From Candidatus Jettenia caeni (lineage in GTDB: Bacteria; Planctomycetota; Brocadiia; Brocadiales; Brocadiaceae), in contig BAFH01000003.1 in assembly GCA_000296795.1 (NCBI GenBank), forward strand, positions 682,401 to 746,400: 64,000 nucleotides of DNA. Direction: 5' to 3'. The position numbers and the translations under genes were made by a program. The notes below the pieces were generated by a model. It ran no database searches. It had not been told where the DNA came from and saw nothing but the letters and a program-made list of their open reading frames with translations. Shown here in pieces: positions 16,149 through 22,481 of this stretch. How positions within the stretch are numbered: position 1 is the first letter of the stretch; every line of letters begins with the position of its first letter.

Positions 16149-16326
16149 AACACAAATTATTAAAGAAAAAAATAAGCCTATAGCAGTAATAATGGATTAC
16201 AAAGAATATCTCAAGCTCAAACAAAATAAGGAAGATAAAAAAGATTACTATTCAGCACTAGAGACAAAATTAAAAAATAAAAAATGGATAAGCCATTCTC
16301 AATTGAAAGAAAAACTTGAGGAATGA
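16141..16326 (+). CDS. Antitoxin of the RelE-type toxin
   Basis: A 61-residue charged protein beginning MIKTQIIKEKNKPIAVIMDYKEYLKL, the IxxxGxPxAVxxxxxEY layout of Phd/YefM-type antitoxins, followed by a helical tail (SHSQLKEKLEE) that would wrap the toxin. It overlaps the toxin gene and is probably translated by coupling. Confidence 0.75.
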   Translation: MIKTQIIKEKNKPIAVIMDYKEYLKLKQNKEDKKDYYSALETKLKNKKWISHSQLKEKLEE

Positions 16327-16372
16327 AATAAAAATATTCAACTTCAATAAAGTAATGACAAAATCAAAAGAG

Positions 16373-16418
16373 CGGGGGGCAGCGCTTTCGAAGATGATCT
16401 GCGTAGCGATGCCCCCCG
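16373..16418. terminator. GC-rich hairpin after toxin-antitoxin operon
   Basis: A perfect 9-base stem CGGGGGGCA / TGCCCCCCG with a 28-base loop, in otherwise AT-rich DNA, about 45 bases after the antitoxin stop. There is no immediate T-run, so it may be a terminator read from either side or a structured element of the single-stranded genome. Confidence 0.5.
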
Positions 16419-16432
16419 ATTGATTTATGGTA

Positions 16433-16471
16433 AAAAAATTTATTTTCTAAAAAACAGAAAATGAATTTTTT
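16433..16471. repeat. AT-rich hairpin near provirus right end
   Basis: Inverted repeat AAAAAATTTATTTTCT / AGAAAATGAATTTTTT (15 of 16 pairs), followed by TTACACAATG. It resembles the hairpin at 6773-6809 near the left end in arm sequence and following bases. Confidence 0.65.
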
Positions 16472-16484
16472 TACACAATGTCAC

Positions 16485-17635
16485 GGCTTTGTTGCACAAA
16501 GCCGGATAAATATCTGATATACTAAGAGAATAAGGGAAAGAGTACCATAAATTATTTTGTAGGATAAGTATATCAGTATGAAGCAACAGAAACGGGACGT
16601 AAAGAAACTAGCAGGAACAGATAAAAGGCCGCTCCAAGAACAGAAAAAGAAGAAATCAAAGAAGGACTACCGGGTAAGAAACTGGTCAGAGTATACAGAG
16701 GCATTAAGACAAAGAGGGTCTCTTGATGTATGGATAGATGAGGGGGTACAAGAGAAATGGAATGCAGAGCCAACGGGCCAAAGAGGGTCTCCCCCTACGT
16801 ATAGTGATCTGGCCATAACATCAACGCTTCAGTTGGGTATCGTATTTCATCAAAGACTTCGTCAAACAGAAGGATTAGTCAAATCACTGTTTCGGCTCAT
16901 GAATATCCCTCTGAAGGTTCCTGATTATTCAACCCTGTCTCGAAGAGGTGAAACAGTGGGAATTTCTTTAGCGAAAGAGAAGAAAGAGAATCTGGTATTA
17001 GTCCTTGATAGCAGTGGGTTAAAGGTCTATGGGGAAGGGGAATGGAAGGTAAGACAGCATGGATATACCAAGAGAAGAACATGGAGAAAGATTCATTTGT
17101 CCATTACTCCTGATGGAGAGATAAGAGCACAAGAGCTTACCGAGAATAGTACTGGTGATTCAGAGGTAGTAGATAAGCTTCTAAGCCAGGAAGAGTCAAG
17201 GATTGATACCTTTGCCGGTGATGGCTCCTATGATAAGAGGAAGGTCTATGAGAGTTGTAAGAGAAGAGGGATTCTCAGAATACTTATTCCTCCGAGGAAG
17301 GATGCAAAGATATGGCAGCATGGCAACTGCAGTACAGAGCCACATGTCCGAGATGAGACGATAAGGCATATCAGAAGAACTTCCCTAAGACAGTGGAAAG
17401 AGCGTGTTGGTTACCACGTCCGCTCTCTGGTTGAGAATGCGATATTTCGATTCAAAACCATCTTTGGCGATAGGCTTTATGCCAGAAATCTTGCTCAACA
17501 AAGAACAGAAGTAGGTATCAAGGCATCTGTTTTAAACCGTATGATGAAATTAGGAATGCCGGAAAGTTATGCGATCTCATAAATTGCATACTACAGGGAA
17601 AAACTGCTTTTTTATCGGATTTGTGCAACAAAGCC
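16485..17635. mobile_element. IS5-family (IS903 group) insertion sequence
   Basis: A complete 1151-base insertion sequence. The terminal inverted repeats begin GGCTTTGTTGCACAAA at both ends, close to the IS903 consensus ends. A 9-base target duplication, CAATGTCAC, flanks it at 16476-16484 and 17636-17644; nine bases is the IS903-group hallmark. One intact transposase gene fills it. The perfect duplication and intact gene suggest recent insertion into the provirus. Confidence 0.95.
16578..17582 (+). CDS. IS5-family transposase
   Basis: A 334-residue DDE transposase. The catalytic acidic residues are seen in LVLDSSGLKVYG (first D), FAGDGSYDKRKVYE (second D) and LVENAIFRFKTIFGDRL (E). Also typical of the group are RNWSEYTEALRQRGSL near the N-terminus and PDYSTLSRR. 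It is intact and spans nearly the whole element. Confidence 0.95.
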   Translation: MKQQKRDVKKLAGTDKRPLQEQKKKKSKKDYRVRNWSEYTEALRQRGSLDVWIDEGVQEKWNAEPTGQRGSPPTYSDLAITSTLQLGIVFHQRLRQTEGLVKSLFRLMNIPLKVPDYSTLSRRGETVGISLAKEKKENLVLVLDSSGLKVYGEGEWKVRQHGYTKRRTWRKIHLSITPDGEIRAQELTENSTGDSEVVDKLLSQEESRIDTFAGDGSYDKRKVYESCKRRGILRILIPPRKDAKIWQHGNCSTEPHVRDETIRHIRRTSLRQWKERVGYHVRSLVENAIFRFKTIFGDRLYARNLAQQRTEVGIKASVLNRMMKLGMPESYAIS

Positions 17636-17644
17636 CAATGTCAC

Positions 17645-17879
17645 TAAAATATATACCTCTGGCTAAACCAACAACATCATGGTATATCTGGCCCGGAATT
17701 GAATATTTTTCTTTCCTCAACATGACTAAAGTGTGACTAAAGAAACAAGAAATATGCTCAGTTATACTAAAATTAAAGAACACAAAATAACATATAAGAA
17801 CCTACTGTAAGTACTTAAAAATTAAGTGTATAAGTCATAAATGTTTTAATTTCAATATTTAACTAAATTATTGCTGTAA
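17645..17879. other. Right arm of provirus 1
   Basis: No gene is called in this AT-rich stretch between the insertion sequence and the attachment site. From about 17720 it is closely similar to 20631-20793, the sequence just before the third attachment copy, so it is the conserved right end of this phage family and probably carries integrase arm-type sites. Confidence 0.65.
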
Positions 17880-17925
17880 TAGCTTCCCAAGCTAGGTATG
17901 GGGGTTCGATTCCCCTCGCCCGCTC
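17880..17925. other. attR of provirus 1 (attL of provirus 2)
   Basis: An exact 46-base copy of the 3' half of tRNA-Gly (5505-5550), from the anticodon stem to the acceptor end. It ends provirus 1. What follows is again the integrase 3' end, so the same site is the left border of a second element in tandem. Confidence 0.93.
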
Positions 17926-18026
17926 TATTCTAAAATCAAGGGATTCCAGGCAAATGCTATAGATTAAAAAGTTATTAATGTGTCTAATTTGTGTCTAAGA
18001 GTACCTTATTATATAAATACCGTAGC

Positions 18027-18284
18027 TTAGATATCTAATCTATCTATTTCCCTACGTTTTGGACAAAGATGTCCATAAAGTTCCGTCATATATGCCGTAC
18101 TATGCCCAACCCACTTTGCAACTTCCCAAATAGATATTCCTGCCATTAAGCATTGACTGATAAAAGTATGCCTTAATGTATGTAAACCTATATCAGTTAA
18201 TCCAACTTTTTCAACAAGTGCAATAAAGTCTCTGCTTGCTCTATCCTCATGAATAATCTTGCCATCTTTCTTGAAACAATATTC
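18027..18284 (-). pseudogene. Truncated integrase (C-terminal 85 codons)
   Basis: This fragment is nearly identical to the end of the integrase at 5652-5910, including the HTLRH, WVGHS and ELYGH active-site blocks, but the gene is cut at codon 253 by the left end of an IS66-type element at 18285. The spacing to the attachment site matches provirus 1. It marks the left end of a second, degraded provirus. Confidence 0.92.
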
Positions 18285-18390
18285 GTAACTATTCAGGTAC
18301 TTTTTGATGTAAGGCATAAATAGCGAGTAAGTATTTTTAATAAATTTACTGGACTGAGGGAGAAAATTCCCTTAAGGTTTAAGTTTAAGT

Positions 18391-18864
18391 ATGAAAGCCC
18401 TAACACCACAAGAGGCATTGAAGATATATCAGTCTGGCCCGGAAGCGGTTATAAAAATTCTCTGTGAATTAAGCGCTGCCGTTGAGCGTTTAGAGCATCG
18501 CGTAAGAGAACTTGAAAACCAATTAGCTCAAAATAGCCGTAACAGCAACAGACCGCCCAGCAGCGATGTTTTTCAGAAACATACCAGTTCAGAATCAAGA
18601 CGCAAAAGAAAACCGGGAGGCCAGAAAGGACATCCAGGCCAAACGCTTAAGCCCGTTGAAAATCCCGATCATGTTACATGGCACAAAGTTGATAAACACT
18701 GCGACTGTGGATATCCTTTGAAAGATCAACCATGGCATGATTATGGTCGCCGTCAAGTCTTTGATATTCCTTCACTCAAAACCGAAGTACTCGATGAAAC
18801 AGGCATGTCCCTCAGTGGCACCAATCATTGGTTACATTCTGCTAGCACGGAGGAGTTTACCTAG
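18391..18864 (+). pseudogene. IS66 transposase, N-terminal remnant
   Basis: 157 codons. The N-terminal part is the IS66 leader with a coiled coil (VERLEHRVRELENQLAQN), the SNRPPSSD and KRKPGGQKGHPG blocks and a zinc-binding region (HCDCGYPL). After FDIPSLKTEV it jumps directly to LDETGMSLSGTNHWLHSAST, a block that normally lies about 100 residues further on, so an in-frame internal deletion has occurred; it then stops. It cannot encode an active enzyme. Confidence 0.88.
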
Positions 18865-18915
18865 TATGAGCTTCATCAAAAACGTGGACGTCCCAAAAAA
18901 GGGAAAGCCAGATGT

Positions 18916-19185
18916 TTGGTGGAGCGATTCGATAACCATCGTCACAAGGTACTTGCCTTTCTGTATGATTTGCATGTACCTTTTGATAATAATCTTGCTG
19001 AACGTGATATCAGAATGGCTAAATTGAAACAGAAGATCTCAGGGACCTTTCGCAGCGAAGAAATGGCAGAGAGTTTTTGTCGAATCCGTAGTTTTATCTC
19101 CACGGTTCGCAAGCAAAGCAGAAATATTATGGAGGCCATTAAGACTCTCTATACTGATTCCCCATTAATCCCCATTCATGGGTAG
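18916..19185 (+). pseudogene. IS66 transposase, C-terminal remnant
   Basis: 89 codons matching the end of IS66 transposases: the LAERDIRMAKLKQKISGTFR block with the catalytic glutamate, and FCRIRSFISTVRKQSRN. The catalytic aspartates of the centre of the protein are missing between this and the N-terminal remnant. Confidence 0.88.
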
Positions 19186-19300
19186 CATTATCAAAGAACA
19201 ATAATCCTCATACTAAAATTTACTCATTTTTATGCTACTTTTGTAAAAGTACCTGAGTAGTTACAAGGGTTATACCTCATACATAAAAAGTAAAACAGAA

Positions 19301-19693
19301 ATGATTTTAAGTGATAATGAAGTCACAACGATTATAAATCAAATAGAAAAATATCGACTCACCGCTAATTCTAAAACAAGAAGAGAACATATTGAACATG
19401 TAAATACTATTAAAGAAAATAAAAAGGCTAAAGTTCCGGATATCCAACTTAAAAACCATTTTTCTTCTATTATTAAAAAACCTAAAAGGCAACATATTAT
19501 AACGCACCAAGGTAATAATATAGGATACATTCCTTTGCCCGGCTTTGATGCTATAACAGCCAACCTTCCAAATAATTCTTCAAACAAATGTTCTATATGT
19601 GGTACCACGGTTACCCAATATATGCTTGAATATTGCCTTAATAATCCTCAAATCTTTAAAGACAAAATTTATTGCAATAAACACTTACCCTGA
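19301..19693 (+). CDS. Zinc-knuckle protein, paralogue of the 15299 gene
   Basis: A 130-residue protein. The C-terminal half (GNNIGYIPLPG, CSICGTTVTQYMLEYCL, IYCNKHL) matches the 15299-15805 protein, including the C-x2-C, C and C-x2-H residues; the N-terminal half differs. Family unknown. It appears to be the lysogeny-region cargo gene of provirus 2. No clear ribosome site is seen, so it may be decaying. Confidence 0.55.
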   Translation: MILSDNEVTTIINQIEKYRLTANSKTRREHIEHVNTIKENKKAKVPDIQLKNHFSSIIKKPKRQHIITHQGNNIGYIPLPGFDAITANLPNNSSNKCSICGTTVTQYMLEYCLNNPQIFKDKIYCNKHLP

Positions 19694-19802
19694 AGTATTA
19701 TTAATTAATATAAATTGCCTTAATAAATTCTTTTAGTAATCATAATTTAGAGGTTAAAAATAAGATGCTAAAAGAAATTACAACTCGGAAAGAGAGGGTA
19801 AC

Positions 19803-20051
19803 ATGGAAAGAACAATCAGAGTCAGATTTTCGCATGGCGTAATTAAACCTTTGGAAAAAGTAGAATTTTCGGAAGGTGAAGAATTTACTGTTACTATTCA
19901 TGAAATACATGAAAAGCCAAAAAAGAAATTTTTCCGCGACGCCTTAAAGGCTACTGCTGGAGGATGGAAAAATTTAGTAGATGCTGAAGAGTTAAAAAGA
20001 AATATTTATGCTGATCGCCTTATCAGCACAAGAACTGAGGTAAAGCTATGA
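19803..20051 (+). CDS. DUF104/AF2212-like antitoxin
   Basis: An 82-residue protein opening MERTIRVRFSHGVIKPLEKVEF, the signature of the DUF104 (AF2212-like) family, which usually pairs with PIN-domain toxins. Its stop overlaps the start of the vapC gene by four bases. A GAGAGGGTAAC ribosome site precedes the ATG. Confidence 0.85.
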   Translation: MERTIRVRFSHGVIKPLEKVEFSEGEEFTVTIHEIHEKPKKKFFRDALKATAGGWKNLVDAEELKRNIYADRLISTRTEVKL

Positions 20052-20449
20052 AATATCTGATCGATACTGATTGGATAATCGATCACTTCCGGGGTGTTGA
20101 ACTAATAACAAAGAAATTGGAAAACATAGCTCCTCAGGGAGTTGCTATAAGCATAATATCCTTAGCAGAAATTTATGAAGGTATTTTTACTTCCAAGGAG
20201 CCCGCTAAAAGTCAGCAATTGTTAGATGAATTTTTAGCTCCTGATCTAAAAGTATTAAGTATCAATGAGGACATTTGCAGAGCATTTGGCAGGGAGAGAA
20301 CTAAACTAAGAAAGAAAAAACAACTGATTGGTGATCTGGATCTCTTGATTGCTTCTACAGCCCTGCATTATAATCTCACAATCTTAACTAATAACCTAAA
20401 ACACTTCGAGAAGGTAGAGGGATTAAAAATTTCCTCGATCAAAGAATAA
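20048..20449 (+). CDS. vapC: VapC-type PIN-domain toxin
   Basis: A 133-residue PIN-domain ribonuclease. The acidic metal-binding residues are in place: D6 in YLIDTDW, E in SLAEIYEG, D in IGDLDLLIASTAL and the final NNLKHFEKV block. Together with DUF104 it forms a type II toxin-antitoxin pair carried by the second provirus remnant. Confidence 0.9.
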   Translation: MKYLIDTDWIIDHFRGVELITKKLENIAPQGVAISIISLAEIYEGIFTSKEPAKSQQLLDEFLAPDLKVLSINEDICRAFGRERTKLRKKKQLIGDLDLLIASTALHYNLTILTNNLKHFEKVEGLKISSIKE

Positions 20450-20476
20450 AGATTATAAAACAAAAAAATGAGGAAT

Positions 20477-20612
20477 GAAATGAAAATATTGTCTGATAAA
20501 GCCAATTCCCTTTTACCCTTGCCCCTATATTAATATAACCACCGCTAGCTATTCCTTCGGGCACGGCTCTAAGGACTGGGCAAGGGGGTAGGGCAGACAA
20601 TATTTACATTTC
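20477..20612. repeat. 136-base inverted-repeat element
   Basis: Arms GAAATGAAAATATTGTCTG (20477-20495) and CAGACAATATTTACATTTC (20594-20612) pair with one mismatch, and an inner pair CCCTTGCCC / GGGCAAGGG lies further in. The sequence before it (GAGGAATGAAAT...AAATATT) matches 16318-16339 after the toxin-antitoxin genes of provirus 1, where the element is absent. AATATT occurs at both ends, so it may be a small insertion of about 108 bases with an AATATT duplication. No coding capacity. Confidence 0.6.
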
Positions 20613-20793
20613 TCATTGATTAATTTAAAAAGCATAATGACTAAAATGTGACTAAAGAAACAAGAAATATGCTCAATTATACTAATACTAAGAATACAAA
20701 ATAACATAGAAGAACTTACTGTAAGTACTTAAAAATTAACTGTATAAGTCATAAATGTTTTAATTTCAATATTTAACCAAATTATTGTTGTAA

Positions 20794-20827
20794 TAGCTTC
20801 CCAAGCTAGGTATGTGGGTTCGATCCC
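20794..20827. other. Decayed attR of provirus 2
   Basis: A third copy of the tRNA-Gly 3' half: 21 bases match exactly from TAGCTTCCC, then one mismatch, then GGGTTCGAT and CCCC before the match stops. The preceding 160 bases match the right arm before 17880. It closes the second, gutted element. Confidence 0.8.
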
Positions 20828-20829
20828 CT

Positions 20830-20869
20830 TAAGGTGTATCCCATTGTCTAGACAATGGGATACACCTTA
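20830..20869. repeat. Perfect 40-base palindrome
   Basis: Each half (TAAGGTGTATCCCATTGTCT and its complement) pairs without a single mismatch and without a loop, centred on TCTAGA. It starts where the tRNA similarity of the third attachment copy ends and lies 20 bases before the start of a small gene. It could be an operator, a cruciform hot spot for integration or a terminator. Confidence 0.8.
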
Positions 20870-20888
20870 TAAATCGGGGGAAATAATT

Positions 20889-21104
20889 ATGTCTATTACA
20901 AGCGATAAAATAAGTTCTACTTTAACAACTTTACTCAATGAACTCAGGGACGAATGTTTGTTAACAATTAAACTCATTCATCAACTCGAACTTGAGCACT
21001 TAACAGATGGGCAAATTGAAGATGTTTTGGGAGAATTGACAGCGTCCGTCACTCATTTACAAGTACATTCTAAAATAGTAAAGGAAGAATTAAATAATAG
21101 GTAA
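20889..21104 (+). CDS. Small helical protein of unknown function
   Basis: A 71-residue, mostly helical acidic protein (LNELRDECLLTIKLIHQLELEHL...LGELTASVTHLQVH). The ATG at 20889 follows a strong GGGGGAAATAATT ribosome site; a longer frame back to 20814 would run through the palindrome and the attachment site. I do not recognise the family. Its place just outside the third attachment copy suggests another piece of a mobile element. Confidence 0.6.
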   Translation: MSITSDKISSTLTTLLNELRDECLLTIKLIHQLELEHLTDGQIEDVLGELTASVTHLQVHSKIVKEELNNR

Positions 21105-21595
21105 ATATCCTATTCATTCGATCCGTAACCTCTCTTGTCTCATCTGATACCTCCACTGCCTCATAATATATGTTTGATCTGTGGATACACTTCAATCCCT
21201 CACCTTCTTTCATCATCTATTTTATCAAAAATGACTCTTGGCTACTGGTTCGAAAAACTCATTCCATTATACTTTCCCAATAAAGATACGCATGCAATTA
21301 CCTACCGGGAGTATGTTTTTACAAACATACAAGATATTACCTATATATTTACACAATAAACACTTAAAAATAATATCCTGTAATTATGTATGTATATGCA
21401 TACATGAATTAAAACCTACCTCTCAAAATAACGAATACCATATAGGGAAACTAATAATCATAAGTAATTATTAATAAAAAGTTTACGCATTCTATTCGCC
21501 TCTATAAGAATTTCTCCGGATAACTCATTTTACAGGCATGTTGTTTGTTGTATACGAGATAAGTTTCTTAAATAATGATAAGGAGAGGTAAGGCG
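21105..21595. other. Gene-free remnant stretch
   Basis: No intact gene is seen. At 21135-21365 there are faint traces of the zinc-knuckle gene (NICLICGYTS, and HNKHL in another frame), suggesting a third decayed copy. The bases 21291-21350 are about three quarters identical to 42224-42285, so a degenerate dispersed sequence is also present. Confidence 0.4.
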
Positions 21596-22036
21596 GTGGA
21601 AAAAATTGAAAAATCGATAGAGGTTAATGTACCGGTGCATCTGGTGTATAGCCAATGGACCGAGTTTGAAGCTTTTCCCCGTTTTATGGGAGGTGTGAAA
21701 GAAGTAAAAAAACTCGATGACAATCGGCTGCGCTGGCGTGCAGAGATTAGGGGTAAAGAAGTGGAATGGGATGCTCGAATTACCCGCCAGACTCCTGACG
21801 AAGTTATTGCATGGGTAAGTATTTCGGGTATACAAAACTGTGGCACTGTTACATTCAAGAGTACCGATCAGAACAAGACACGTATTACCTTGATTATGGA
21901 AATAGAATCCAAAGAAATCTCCGGAAATACTGAAGATTTCGTAAGGGTAGTGTCAGGCCAAATAGAAGGTGATATGAAGCACTTTAAGGAGTTTATCGAG
22001 GAACGCGGAGAGATTGGAACAGAGACAGAAAGCTAA
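21596..22036 (+). CDS. SRPBCC/START-like protein 1
   Basis: A 146-residue protein of the polyketide cyclase/COQ10 START superfamily: EKSIEVNVPVHLVYSQWTEF, FPRFMGGVKEVKKLDD, EVEWDARI and an amphipathic C-terminal helix. Such proteins bind hydrophobic ligands in a helix-grip cavity; no ligand can be named. The GTG at 21596 is chosen because AAGGAG lies ten bases before it and it aligns with the start of the paralogue at 25521. Confidence 0.85.
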   Translation: MEKIEKSIEVNVPVHLVYSQWTEFEAFPRFMGGVKEVKKLDDNRLRWRAEIRGKEVEWDARITRQTPDEVIAWVSISGIQNCGTVTFKSTDQNKTRITLIMEIESKEISGNTEDFVRVVSGQIEGDMKHFKEFIEERGEIGTETES

Positions 22037-22242
22037 CGTGATGAAATTAAGGGTGGTCAAAAAAGAGAAAGTAATTTCAGGACTTTAAGATCTATCTATA
22101 CGCGCTTTCGTTTATATATTTTTGCAAAATACCCGTGTTGAAGAGTTCTGTTTAGTCTATACGCTATCTTTCTTTTAGTCACTCGTGGAGGGCGGAAAGA
22201 TGGGAAATTTTTCATCGGGGCTGTTTAGAAAGGAGATACAAT

Positions 22243-22398
22243 ATGCCAAGGACCATACTCTTAATTGTGCTTGTTTTACTACTTCTTGCGGTAATACCCG
22301 CCTGGCCTTACAGTGTGGGTTGGGGATATTACCCTAGCGGCGGTTTGGGTTTGATTCTTCTTATTGTAATTATTTTAGCAATACTAGGGTATTTTTAG
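22243..22398 (+). CDS. DUF3309-type small membrane protein
   Basis: A 51-residue protein starting MPRTILLIVLVLLLLAVIPA, then WPYSVGWGYYPSGG and a second hydrophobic helix (LGLILLIVIILAILGYF). This two-helix layout with the aromatic-glycine hinge is the DUF3309 family, small envelope proteins often found near stress genes. AAAGGAG lies eight bases before the ATG. Function unknown. Confidence 0.85.
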   Translation: MPRTILLIVLVLLLLAVIPAWPYSVGWGYYPSGGLGLILLIVIILAILGYF

Positions 22399-22481
22399 TG
22401 TTAATTTTCTTTCATTGTGAAAATTTTCGTAGTCCCATAATCCAGGATGGATAGATTTCACCGGTCTATCATAAAGAGCGT

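Larger units (their letters stand above)
18285..19264. mobile_element. Internally deleted IS66-type element
   Basis: Terminal inverted repeats of 20 bases with one mismatch: 18285-18304 (GTAACTATTCAGGTACTTTT) and 19245-19264. Between them are remnants of an IS66 transposase. At 980 bases the element is far shorter than a full IS66 (about 2.5 kb). The flanking bases do not show a direct repeat (left CAATATTC, right AAGGGTTA), so DNA next to it was lost after insertion; the deletion probably removed most of provirus 2. Confidence 0.88.
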
